From assembly GCA_041890515.1 (NCBI GenBank), contig JASDWX010000081.1:1-55872 (forward strand): a DNA stretch of 55,872 nucleotides. Reading direction: 5' to 3'. Shown piece by piece: positions 45,939 through 53,485 of the stretch; within the stretch, counting starts at the first letter, position 1; the number at the start of each line of letters is the position of its first letter. The notes beneath the pieces were generated by a model that made no database searches, was not told where the DNA came from, and saw nothing but the letters and a program-made list of their open reading frames with translations. The position numbers and the translations under genes are program-made. The DNA comes from Colwellia_A sp041890515. Lineage in GTDB: Bacteria > Pseudomonadota > Gammaproteobacteria > Enterobacterales > Alteromonadaceae.

Positions 45939-47162
45939 ATGTATTTTTATGCCGCTAGGCAGCCTATTCTAGATAAAGACAAAAACCTCTTTGCCTATGA
46001 ATTGTTATTTAGAGACAGTATTAACAACGTTTTTCCTAATATTGATGGTGATGTAGCCACAACAAAAATGATTGAGGCAAGTAAGTTTAATTTAGGCATT
46101 GGCGAGTTTACAGCGAATAAACCTGCGTTTATCAACTTTACCCTTGAAACACTTAGCCTAGGTTACGCTAATATGTTGACGACTGATGAAGTAGTTGTTG
46201 AAATTTTAGAAACAGTTAAACCGGGTAAAAAACTTTTAGCTATTTGTAAAACACTTTATGAGCAAGGTTATACATTAGCCCTTGATGACTATGAACATCA
46301 AAAAGTATGGATACATTTTTTCCCTTATATCAAGATCATAAAAATTGACTGGCAAATATCTTCTATTGAAGATATTAAAGAAGTAAAACAAGCGATTGTT
46401 AACTTTCCTCATATAAAATTACTTGCTGAGAAAGTTGAAACATACGAACAATATAATCAAGCACTTGAGTTAGGTTTTGAATTTTTTCAGGGGTTTTTCT
46501 TTGCAAAACCTGAAATGGTAAAAACTAAAAGTTTGTCTCCGTCACAAATGGCGATGGCTGAACTCCTTTATGAAACGTCAAAACCTGAGTTAGATTTAAT
46601 CAGTATCACTTCTGTGTTTGAACGAGATGTAACACTTTCTTATAAATTATTACGCTATGTAAATTCACCCATTTTTCGAAGATGTAATGAAGTTTCATCA
46701 ATTAAGCAAGCACTTGTAATTCTTGGTTCTCAAGAGTTGAAACGCTTTTTAGGTTTAATGTTTGCTGTCAATGTAAACCCAGATAAGCCCTCAGAGTTAA
46801 TCAATTCAGCAATGGCTAGAGCAAAGTTTTGTGAACTTGCCGCTAAAGACATCAGTGTTCCTGTAGATACCTCTATTGCTTTTTTAACTGGTCTATTATC
46901 GTTAATAGATGCTATTTTAGATGAAAAGCTCGAAGATGTATTAGAGAAACTGCCCCTAGCTCAAGAAATCAAAGAACCGCGTCTCACAAAAAAAGGGGTT
47001 ATGGCTGAATTGATTCAATTATTAGGGTTCATCGAGCATGCGCAATGGGATAAAACGGCTATTGTGATGAAAAAATTAGGCATTAATAAAGAGAAAGTGA
47101 TTAAGGATTACAATGAAGCACTCGCCTGGGCTGATGAGCAATCACAAATGACAAATAGTTAA
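45939..47162 (+). CDS. EAL-HDOD signalling protein (YuxH family)
   Basis: The 407-residue protein has an EAL domain (about 1-200; AYELLFRD, FINFTLETL, EILETV, ALDDYE, KIIKIDW, FFQGFFFAKP) and then an HDOD domain (SVFERDVTLSYKLLRYVNSP, SSIKQALVILG). Most catalytic residues remain, but the AEG motif is AEKVE. Vibrio CdgJ, of the same type, is an active phosphodiesterase affecting motility. No other domain is present. A terminator lies 20 bases downstream. Confidence 0.92.
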   Translation: MYFYAARQPILDKDKNLFAYELLFRDSINNVFPNIDGDVATTKMIEASKFNLGIGEFTANKPAFINFTLETLSLGYANMLTTDEVVVEILETVKPGKKLLAICKTLYEQGYTLALDDYEHQKVWIHFFPYIKIIKIDWQISSIEDIKEVKQAIVNFPHIKLLAEKVETYEQYNQALELGFEFFQGFFFAKPEMVKTKSLSPSQMAMAELLYETSKPELDLISITSVFERDVTLSYKLLRYVNSPIFRRCNEVSSIKQALVILGSQELKRFLGLMFAVNVNPDKPSELINSAMARAKFCELAAKDISVPVDTSIAFLTGLLSLIDAILDEKLEDVLEKLPLAQEIKEPRLTKKGVMAELIQLLGFIEHAQWDKTAIVMKKLGINKEKVIKDYNEALAWADEQSQMTNS

Positions 47163-47185
47163 TATTCATCACCGTATGAACAAAA

Positions 47186-47217
47186 AACGAGCAGGACTTA
47201 TAATCCTACTCGGTTTT
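47186..47217 (+). terminator. Terminator after the EAL-HDOD gene
   Basis: CGAGCAGGA pairs with TCCTACTCG (one mismatch) around CTTATAA, followed by GTTTTTA. Confidence 0.8.
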
Positions 47218-47294
47218 TATTCACCGTAAATGGTTGGAAACATCTACTCTGTAATACCGAACTCTAGAGAAATTCACGTAAACTTAGAATATCC

Positions 47295-48104
47295 TTACAT
47301 AAGATCTTCACTATTTTTTGACGAAATACTCGTTGTTAACAAATTAAAGTCTGCTAATTCTTCTATATCATGAGTAAGTTGATCTTCCAGTGCATCAATT
47401 TCGACAACAGATTGACAAAGTGCTTCACCACGTTTTTCAATCTCATATCCACGAGATTCCATTTCTTGCTCTATTTTTTCACCAAAATTTTCCATGCGTG
47501 TTTCAAAAGTATCCATATCACCTCCTGAAAATAGCATTTGTTGCCCAACGGCAATCAACAAACTACCAATAGAGTTCTGTACTATTGTTTCTACAGCACT
47601 CTCAATGCGTTTTTCGAAACCTTCATTAAAAAAATCATCTCCTGAAAACCCGTCTTCATCAAAAGAAATTTCTTTATCGTTGGTAAAGCCTTCATTCACT
47701 TCTTTACGAATTTCAGAAAGTTGGGTAGTAATTTCAGCACTAATATCATTGCCCTCACCTAACAACTCATTAAAGGCTAAATTAACACCGTCACTTGCAA
47801 GATCGATAGCATCTAATGCTATATCTTTTATTTCAGGAAGAGTAGACCTGATGCTATTAGCGTAGTCTGTTACTAAAGACTGTTGACTCTGAGATAAGTT
47901 AATTTGCTTACCATCAACATATAACATTTCATTATCAACAATTTTATAAAGTTGTGTTTTGTTTTTTGAGAACTCAATAGTTGCAGGGGTAATTTTAATT
48001 CCACCTGAAATATCCACATCACATGAATCATTTGTAAATGATGCATTAGAAGCAAGCGAACTGGTACTTGCCAATATAAGTGCCGTAGCGATTAGTGTTT
48101 TCAT
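47295..48104 (-). CDS. DUF2884 (YggN-family) periplasmic protein
   Basis: The chosen start MKTLIATALILASTSSLASNAS has AGAAGGGA upstream; an upstream frame adds 12 residues. The 269-residue secreted protein has a signal peptide and a Cys-containing start (DSCDVDISGGIKITP) typical of the YggN family, then a long helical and acidic part (FDEDGFSGDDFFNEGFEKRIES) and a second Cys near the C-terminus (GEALCQSV). The function is unknown. It stands alone. Confidence 0.85.
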   Translation of the reverse strand: MKTLIATALILASTSSLASNASFTNDSCDVDISGGIKITPATIEFSKNKTQLYKIVDNEMLYVDGKQINLSQSQQSLVTDYANSIRSTLPEIKDIALDAIDLASDGVNLAFNELLGEGNDISAEITTQLSEIRKEVNEGFTNDKEISFDEDGFSGDDFFNEGFEKRIESAVETIVQNSIGSLLIAVGQQMLFSGGDMDTFETRMENFGEKIEQEMESRGYEIEKRGEALCQSVVEIDALEDQLTHDIEELADFNLLTTSISSKNSEDLM

Positions 48105-48336
48105 ATTATCCCTTCTCTTATTAAAGATTGTTATCAACAAAATGGTTAGTAACTTAGCTTTGTTATTACAAGACTAATGCCATAAAATAAAAGCGATAAA
48201 ATTCAAGAGGTAAGTAAAAAAATAAAAAAATAAAGAAGACGACCAACCATTTACTGGTTAAATAAACAAAATTTTAGTTAATATGATAATTATTGTATCT
48301 CAATAAGTATGGATTAACAGCGAGTAAATTCAAAAC

Positions 48337-48495
48337 TCAATGGTTACCCTGATAAAGTTGCATAAGATCAACACCAGCAATAGCAATAACAATAAGCATG
48401 ATTTTCCTATGATATAATTCATCAAATAACGCAATAAAACGTCGAGGTTCGTCATCTAAATGATGACGTTGGCTTAGCATCTTCCATAAAACCAT
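48337..48495 (-). pseudogene. C-terminal remnant of cell-division ATPase ZapE (AFG1-like)
   Basis: A 52-codon frame from the ATG at 48493-48495 reads MVLWKMLSQRHHLDDEPRRF, then IALFDELYHRK and DLMQLYQG before a stop. This corresponds to the part of ZapE/AFG1 near its C-terminus (ESEARRFIALVDEFYERHVKL... YQG in E. coli). The Walker A and most of the ATPase are absent, and the segment stops shortly after YQG where ZapE continues about 35 residues. It is a decayed fragment. The rest of 48105-48851 holds a second orphan ORF (48618-48752), a terminator and no intact gene. Confidence 0.6.
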
Positions 48496-48617
48496 TTGAG
48501 TGAATTCGTGTTATGCACTAGTTTAGGTTTCGATAGAATAGATCCACTGCATGGCTTTGCCAAGCGCAACTCGACAATACCAATAAAGTCGAGAAACAGG
48601 ATTAGATATTTTAATCG

Positions 48618-48752
48618 TTATGCAAACCAAGGTGCTTGCTTTTTTAGATAAATATTACGAGAGAGTGCGTCAAGTTTTGTAACCGCATTAACTTGAGCAT
48701 AATCATATTGACAATTATTTAATGCAGATAATGCTTGATATGCTAAAAGCAT
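48618..48752 (-). pseudogene. Orphan 44-codon ORF, probable gene remnant
   Basis: The frame reads MLLAYQALSALNNCQYDYAQ and ends KKQAPWFA before TAA. Composition looks coding (Ala, Gln and Leu with hydrophobic periodicity), but no ribosome site or family is recognised, and the frame does not join to the ZapE fragment downstream. Likely part of the same decayed locus. Confidence 0.3.
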
Positions 48753-48772
48753 ATGCTAAATTTTTCCCACAA

Positions 48773-48804
48773 AAAAAGGGTGAGACATAAGTCTTACCCT
48801 TTTT
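48773..48804 (-). terminator. Terminator of the cold-shock gene
   Basis: AAAAAGGGTGAGAC pairs with GTCTTACCCTTTTT (one G-U pair) around ATAA, and reads into T residues on the minus strand. It lies about 48 bases past the stop. Confidence 0.9.
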
Positions 48805-48851
48805 AGCTATTTATTTGTATGAGGTAACCTAAGTTAACTCAATATACAAAA

Positions 48852-49058
48852 TTAAAGAGCTTGAATGTTCTCAGCTTGAGGACCTTTCTGACCTTGAGTA
48901 ACAGTAAACTGTACTTTTTGGCCTTCAGCAAGAGTTTTAAAACCGTCGCCAGAGATTGCAGAAAAATGTGCGAAAACGTCAGGACCAGATTCTTGCTCGA
49001 TGAAACCAAAACCTTTAGACTCGTTGAACCATTTTACTGTACCAGTAGTTGTAGACAT
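48852..49058 (-). CDS. Cold-shock protein (CspA family)
   Basis: This 68-residue RNA chaperone has the RNP1 motif KGFGFIEQ and RNP2 VFAHFSAI in an OB fold; length and start (MSTTTGTVKWFNESKGFGFI) match CspA homologues. A good promoter lies about 180 bases upstream (49238-49265), giving the long leader typical of cold-regulated csp genes. It is followed by a strong terminator. Confidence 0.97.
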   Translation of the reverse strand: MSTTTGTVKWFNESKGFGFIEQESGPDVFAHFSAISGDGFKTLAEGQKVQFTVTQGQKGPQAENIQAL

Positions 49059-49237
49059 AATAGTATCCTATTTGTTTAATATAATTTTAATCTTAATTTG
49101 TTCTAGCCGTTTAAATAATTAAACTCACTAAAACGATGTTGCTGAGAGTGTTGCTATGACTTATTAAACAGGACGAGCTACTAACATAACTTCGAAACTT
49201 GGTACATAAATATAGGTAGTACTTTCTAGCTGCGTGC

Positions 49238-49265
49238 ATTTTATATCTTTCACTTAGATAGTCAA
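49238..49265 (-). promoter_or_regulatory. Promoter of the cold-shock gene
   Basis: On the minus strand TTGACT (complement of 49260-49265), a 16-base spacer and TAAAAT (complement of 49238-49243) form a good sigma-70 promoter. Transcription from about 49230 gives a leader of about 170 bases. The 67-codon frame over 49111-49314 is not used as a gene for this reason. Confidence 0.7.
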
Positions 49266-49339
49266 GTTTTTTATCTACTTTATTCGTTTTTTTGTTTGTT
49301 TTATATACAAACATACAAACAAAACAACTTCTCTTTCAT

Positions 49340-49888
49340 TTAATTTTTAACCTTTACCGTATTATTAGTATCTCTACTTTTACGGATAAGTTCATCATCA
49401 CCTATGGCTGTTGGTAATTTTGCTAATCGGTCGTAAAGCAGTACATTAACGGTAGCCGCTAGGTTCATGCAGCCATTTGTCGGTATATAAACCACAGCAT
49501 CGGCCTTATCGATAACTTCCTGACTAATTGTGCCGTCTTCAGGACCAAATACATACATTGCATTTTTAGGGTGAGTAAATGCAGGTAATGGAATAGCCCC
49601 TTCAATTAAATCTACGCATATTAGCTTGCTACCCTCAGGTAAACTATCAGCCAATGACTCCACACCAATTAAGGGGATTTTTTTACTCGCACTCTGTGTA
49701 TCGGTATGAAACTTTGCAGCTCTAGCGTACCTGACACCACTGTATAGTACGGTATCCACTTGATAACAACCTGCCGCACGCATCACAGCACCAACATTAC
49801 TTGGACTTTTAGGATCGGTTAGACCTAAAGTTATTTCAGCTGAGTTTACATTTTTATGTTTTAACGGAACTTTTATCTTTTTAGTCAT
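49340..49888 (-). CDS. SpoU/TrmH-family RNA 2'-O-methyltransferase
   Basis: I chose MTKKIKVPLKHKNVNSAE at 49886-49888; the longer frame (to 49969, TTG) adds 27 basic residues with no conserved motif. The 182-residue protein has the SpoU knot motifs: LGLTDPKSPSNVGAVMRAAG, YVFGPEDGTISQEV and YIPTNGCMNLAATVNVLLYDRL. The SAM-binding knot is clear, but the target RNA cannot be told; it is distinct from the TrmJ at 13122. An AAGGAG sequence (complement of 49944-49949) is not followed by a fitting start. Confidence 0.88.
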   Translation of the reverse strand: MTKKIKVPLKHKNVNSAEITLGLTDPKSPSNVGAVMRAAGCYQVDTVLYSGVRYARAAKFHTDTQSASKKIPLIGVESLADSLPEGSKLICVDLIEGAIPLPAFTHPKNAMYVFGPEDGTISQEVIDKADAVVYIPTNGCMNLAATVNVLLYDRLAKLPTAIGDDELIRKSRDTNNTVKVKN

Positions 49889-50128
49889 TGATATAATCGT
49901 TTTGGTTGGTTGCTTTATAATGTGCGTAAATTTCGATGGAATTCTCCTTAGCTTTTGTAAAAAATTCAAGTAAATATTAACTTTTTATTTATCATCAAAT
50001 TTTATTTCTGTTTTTATCCCCCCTTTACCTAGGAACAATAATGCCTAATGTTATAATTTAGGTAAGTTATCCTTTAGATAAGCGATGCAGATAGGGGTAA
50101 ACATTTGTTAATACAGCAATTTTAATGA

Positions 50129-50170
50129 AGCAAATATAATAAAGCAAATATAATAAAGCAAATATAATAA
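50129..50170 (+). repeat. Tandem 14-bp repeat, three copies
   Basis: AGCAAATATAATAA is repeated three times exactly. It is AT-rich, between genes and just upstream of a decayed gene. Apart from this repeat and that pseudogene, I see nothing in 49970-50617. Confidence 0.92.
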
Positions 50171-50179
50171 AGCTCAATA

Positions 50180-50425
50180 ATGCGCCTTTTCAACATTAAA
50201 ATAGGTGATACTGGTGTAATTATAGATCATACTCGCCGCGACATGATAGATGAAACACCTGAATAATCTCGTCAAGAAGACCCCGTTACTGCCATCCTTA
50301 AAGTGCAAAAAGCAGGGTTCATATTAGAAAAAGTTTCAAATATGCTTTAAAGAGCTGATGATGAGCTTATTTATGAATTAGGAAGAAAAATAGTAGCAAG
50401 CAATACCAACCGTTTTTTGCCTTAG
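50180..50425 (+). pseudogene. Decayed SAM-dependent methyltransferase, C-terminal part
   Basis: One frame across 82 codons has two in-frame stops. It reads DHTRRDMIDETPE, stop, then SRQEDPVTAILKVQKAGFIL and SNML, stop, RADDELIYELG and SNTNRF, ending TAG at 50423-50425. This matches the end of class I methyltransferases of the type with DP..LI..EAGFVL..S..L..P.DD and KTDRF. All in one frame, so decay is by nonsense mutation and N-terminal loss. Confidence 0.65.
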
Positions 50426-50650
50426 TATTTTCCCCACATAAAGCCGATTAATAAAAAATTACAATGTTATAAAGAACATATTTCATCAAAAGGTTTCATA
50501 TTTAACTTTGCTCTTATGTCCTCATACAGAAAATTGTCATAATCAGTTACATTTCATACGAAACAATTAATCAGAATCATAGTCATAATAGACAAAGTGT
50601 AATCCTAATTATCTTTATTGTGTCATCGGTGTATTAAAAGGAAAGTAAAT

Positions 50651-51313
50651 ATGAACAAACGTTTATCGAAATTATGGAAAGAAAATAAATCACTATTTCT
50701 TTTTATCTGTTTAATGTTGGTTTTTCGCAGTGCAGTTGCGGACTGGAGTGACGTTCCCACAGGTTCTATGAAGCCAACTATTGTTGAAGGCGATAGAATA
50801 TTCATTAATAAAATGGCGTATGATATTCGTTTACCTTTCACTCATATTTCACTTATTAAACTTGCCGAACCTCAAACTAACGACATTATTATTTTTGACT
50901 CAGTAGTTTCAGACAAGCGTTTAGTAAAACGTGTCATCGGTGTACCTGGGGATAATATCGCAATGAAAGGCAATAAATTATTGATAAATGGACAAGCAAT
51001 AAGCTACCAAGAAACATTAACAGAAAAGAGTCATGCTAACGATTATTTTGATAACACTGAAACGATTAATGGTCAATCACATAATATTCGCGTTAATAAG
51101 GCTGCTTCAGGTTTAGCTAATTTCAATGAAATAAAAGTGCCTGCAGGACAATTTTTAGTGTTGGGTGATAATCGTGATAACAGTGCAGATTCTCGCGTGA
51201 TAGGTTTTGTACCTCGTAACGAAATTGTTGGCCGCTCAGGTAAAGTCGCTTTTTCTTTAAATTATGATAATTATTACCTTCCGCGTAGCGAACGTTTTTT
51301 TCATTCTTTATAA
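50651..51313 (+). CDS. Signal peptidase I (S26 family), LepB-like
   Basis: I chose MNKRLSKLWKENKS, preceded by AAAGGAAAG; the longer frame adds 11 residues. The 220-residue protein has one N-terminal helix, the catalytic Ser in PTGSMKPTI (near residue 38) and catalytic Lys in DKRLVKRVIGVPGD. It also has the C-terminal box GDNRDNSADSR. It is shorter than the main LepB of enterobacteria (324) and sits alone, not with lepA/rnc, so it may be an additional signal peptidase. Confidence 0.92.
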   Translation: MNKRLSKLWKENKSLFLFICLMLVFRSAVADWSDVPTGSMKPTIVEGDRIFINKMAYDIRLPFTHISLIKLAEPQTNDIIIFDSVVSDKRLVKRVIGVPGDNIAMKGNKLLINGQAISYQETLTEKSHANDYFDNTETINGQSHNIRVNKAASGLANFNEIKVPAGQFLVLGDNRDNSADSRVIGFVPRNEIVGRSGKVAFSLNYDNYYLPRSERFFHSL

Positions 51314-51339
51314 ATATTAGCTGGTGTTATTTAATCCCT

Positions 51340-51372
51340 AAAATGCATATTGTAAATTTCAATATGCATTTT
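51340..51372 (+). terminator. Terminator after the signal peptidase gene
   Basis: AAAATGCATATTG pairs with CAATATGCATTTT around TAAATTT, followed by T residues, 26 bases past the stop. Confidence 0.9.
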
Positions 51373-51510
51373 TTATACTTGATACTATAAAGTATAAATG
51401 TGTATTAAAAGGTAATCAAGCGACAAAACCTCTTGTTGTTTCTCAATAATGCTTTTAATATCATTGACATTGTTTTCTCTTATTACTATCACTCAAAACG
51501 TAAGGTTACT

Positions 51511-52269
51511 ATGTATAAAGCAACTCCTAAGACGCTCGCGGGTGCATTTGCACTCGCTACGTTATTTTCTTTTGCAAGCAATGCAACTATTGTTGAGTTT
51601 GAAACATCTCAAGGCAATTTCAAAATAAATTTGCATGATCAAACAACACCTAAAACTGTTGAGAATTTTTTAAAGTACATAAATGAAGGTGATTACAATA
51701 ATACCGTTGTGCATCGTTTAGTACCTGACTTTATCGTGCAGGCAGGCGGGTACTCATTTGATGGTGACTTTCCTTTAACTGCAATATCAACTGATCCAGC
51801 TGTACTTAATGAACCTATTTATTCAAATGTTAGAGGTACCATTGCGATGGCAAAGGTAGGAGGTAATCCAAATAGTGCAACGAGCCAATGGTTTATCAAT
51901 TATAAAGATAACAGTGCTAATTTAGATGCACAAAATGGTGGTTTTACCGTATTTGGTGAAGTTACTGGAGGTATGGACAACCTAGATAACATTGCATTAT
52001 TACCTATTTGCTCAGAAATCCCTATGCCTGAATATACAAGCACAGAATGCGAGGATGCTGATTTTGTTCCTGGCGTAGATAATTTTGTTACGATTTATAC
52101 TGTCACGATTATTAATGATTCAGCGACAACTGATGCCAGTCTAGCTTCAGTTAAAAATACCTCGCTCAATAATGAAGAATCGTCTGGTAGTGGTGGCGGT
52201 AGTTTTTCATATTTTACTTTATGTGTATTATCAATATTTGGTTTACGACGTAAAGTTAAAAAACTTTAA
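51511..52269 (+). CDS. Secreted cyclophilin-type peptidylprolyl isomerase with GlyGly-CTERM tail
   Basis: I chose MYKATPKTLAGAFALATLFS, with AAGG upstream; the longer frame has 26 unrelated residues. After a signal peptide comes a cyclophilin domain with the catalytic Arg and Gln in VVHRLVPDFIVQAGG and SQWFIN. The C-terminus (GSGGGSFSYFTLCVLSIFGL, then RRKVKK) is a GlyGly-CTERM tag: glycines, a hydrophobic helix, then basic residues. Such tags are recognised by rhombosortase and send proteins through type II secretion. Role: proline isomerisation during folding at the cell surface. Confidence 0.92.
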   Translation: MYKATPKTLAGAFALATLFSFASNATIVEFETSQGNFKINLHDQTTPKTVENFLKYINEGDYNNTVVHRLVPDFIVQAGGYSFDGDFPLTAISTDPAVLNEPIYSNVRGTIAMAKVGGNPNSATSQWFINYKDNSANLDAQNGGFTVFGEVTGGMDNLDNIALLPICSEIPMPEYTSTECEDADFVPGVDNFVTIYTVTIINDSATTDASLASVKNTSLNNEESSGSGGGSFSYFTLCVLSIFGLRRKVKKL

Positions 52270-52278
52270 TCTTCATAC

Positions 52279-52692
52279 TTAATCAGTGACCTTACCGCGT
52301 AATGCTTTAACATTACTGCGGTGAGACTTTCCCGCTAAGCGTCTTTTTTTAGAGTTTCTCGTTGGCTTAGTTTCTCTTCTCACTTTTTGAACGATCATCG
52401 CCGCTTTGATTAACTCTACGATTCGCTCAAGTGCAGATTCCCGGTTCTTCTCTTGTGTTCTATATTGTTGTGCTTTGATGATGAGAACCCCTTCCTTAGT
52501 GATACGCTTATCTTTTAATTCAAGTAAACGCTCTTTATAAAAATCGGGCAAAGACGACGCTTTTATATCAAAACGTAAATGAATAGCTGAAGAGACTTTA
52601 TTAACATTTTGCCCACCAGCCCCTTGTGCACGAATAGCTGTTAGCTCAAGTTCATTTTCATCTAGCGATACATTATTTGAAAGGACTAACAT
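52279..52692 (-). CDS. arfB: Ribosome-rescue peptidyl-tRNA hydrolase ArfB
   Basis: The 137-residue class-I-release-factor-like protein has the catalytic GGQ (AQGAGGQNVNKVSSAIHL) and a Lys/Arg-rich C-terminal tail that enters the empty mRNA channel (KVRRETKPTRNSKKRRLAGK). ArfB (YaeJ) hydrolyses peptidyl-tRNA on stalled ribosomes. It stops just 10 bases from the cyclophilin stop (convergent). Confidence 0.95.
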   Translation of the reverse strand: MLVLSNNVSLDENELELTAIRAQGAGGQNVNKVSSAIHLRFDIKASSLPDFYKERLLELKDKRITKEGVLIIKAQQYRTQEKNRESALERIVELIKAAMIVQKVRRETKPTRNSKKRRLAGKSHRSNVKALRGKVTD

Positions 52693-52767
52693 ATTTCACA
52701 TCTACAAGATTATTTTCAACACCTTAAGTATACCATTCATATAAGAAACAAACTGCTAGAAACCAAA

Positions 52768-52788
52768 ACGGGAGCTATCAGCTCCCGT
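52768..52788 (-). terminator. Terminator after hpf
   Basis: ACGGGAGCT pairs with AGCTCCCGT around ATC; T residues follow on the minus strand. It separates hpf from arfB. Confidence 0.9.
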
Positions 52789-52814
52789 AAAATCGAAAAT
52801 CAACTACTATATGA

Positions 52815-53171
52815 TTAGTTCAAGTTCATCTCTTGAACTTTTTCATGAGCAATTTCAGGTGTCACAGAATGAGGTTTACTGTGTAAGTTTGCTTTGAGTT
52901 GGCCTTTTCTATGTTTAAGCGCTGCATCAAGCTTTTTTGCAACACTCGCAATTGAAGGGAACATAACATCATCTTGAGCAGAAACAGAAATACGACCACC
53001 TTCATAATTTGTTGTTATTTCTGCACCAAATCGACCATGCTCTTTCGAAAGGATAATGTCTAAAGAAATTAGGGTAGGAAAATGATTAGCAATTTTTGAG
53101 AATTTTTCATCGATATGTTCTTTTACACCATCCGTAACATCTACATGGTGACCGGAAAGATTTATTTTCAT
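52815..53171 (-). CDS. Ribosome hibernation factor, HPF/YfiA (RaiA) family
   Basis: The 118-residue protein begins MKINLSGHHVDVTDGVKEHI, the characteristic HPF beta-alpha-beta start, and contains HFPTLISLDIILSKEHGRFG. It binds the 30S decoding region and keeps ribosomes idle in stationary phase. An AAGGAA site precedes the ATG. The extra tail after residue 95 puts it near YfiA in length, so which paralogue it is cannot be decided. Confidence 0.92.
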   Translation of the reverse strand: MKINLSGHHVDVTDGVKEHIDEKFSKIANHFPTLISLDIILSKEHGRFGAEITTNYEGGRISVSAQDDVMFPSIASVAKKLDAALKHRKGQLKANLHSKPHSVTPEIAHEKVQEMNLN

Positions 53172-53424
53172 AGGTATTCCTTTTTATTAATTACTCTATC
53201 TATCTTAAGACTTGTGGGTAAAGTCAAAAAATGCAAGCCTGAAGATGAAAAAAATTAGTTAATTCAAAAAAGCTTACCTCTTAACTGTAGAACATTTCTT
53301 AACTTTATTTTGATTTTGCGTAATATTTTTCATTATTTTTGGTTAATAATTGTAAGTTAATGAAATCTTTTTGTTTAAAATAATAAGTTCAAAACAATAC
53401 AAGCATTTTCTTTTAAACTTCGGT

Positions 53425-53430
53425 TATAAT
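53425..53430 (+). promoter_or_regulatory. -10 box of the acyltransferase gene
   Basis: A perfect TATAAT lies 56 bases before the start at 53486. No clear -35 is visible. The other bases of 53172-53485 show nothing more. Confidence 0.45.
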
Positions 53431-53485
53431 ATCGACCAATTTTACCGTTGAAAAAATAGCGGTATAACAGCTATAGAGATCTTAG

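Noticed and set aside
47494..47865. 123-codon frame opposite the DUF2884 gene
   Set aside because: It is antisense to a protein with a signal peptide and known family; it has no ribosome site.
49111..49314. 67-codon frame upstream of the cold-shock gene
   Set aside because: It contains the cold-shock promoter and the leader; the translation is low-complexity and unlike a real protein.
49970..50128. Possible promoter-like TTATAAT and intergenic sequence
   Set aside because: No matching -35 and no gene it would serve except a pseudogene.
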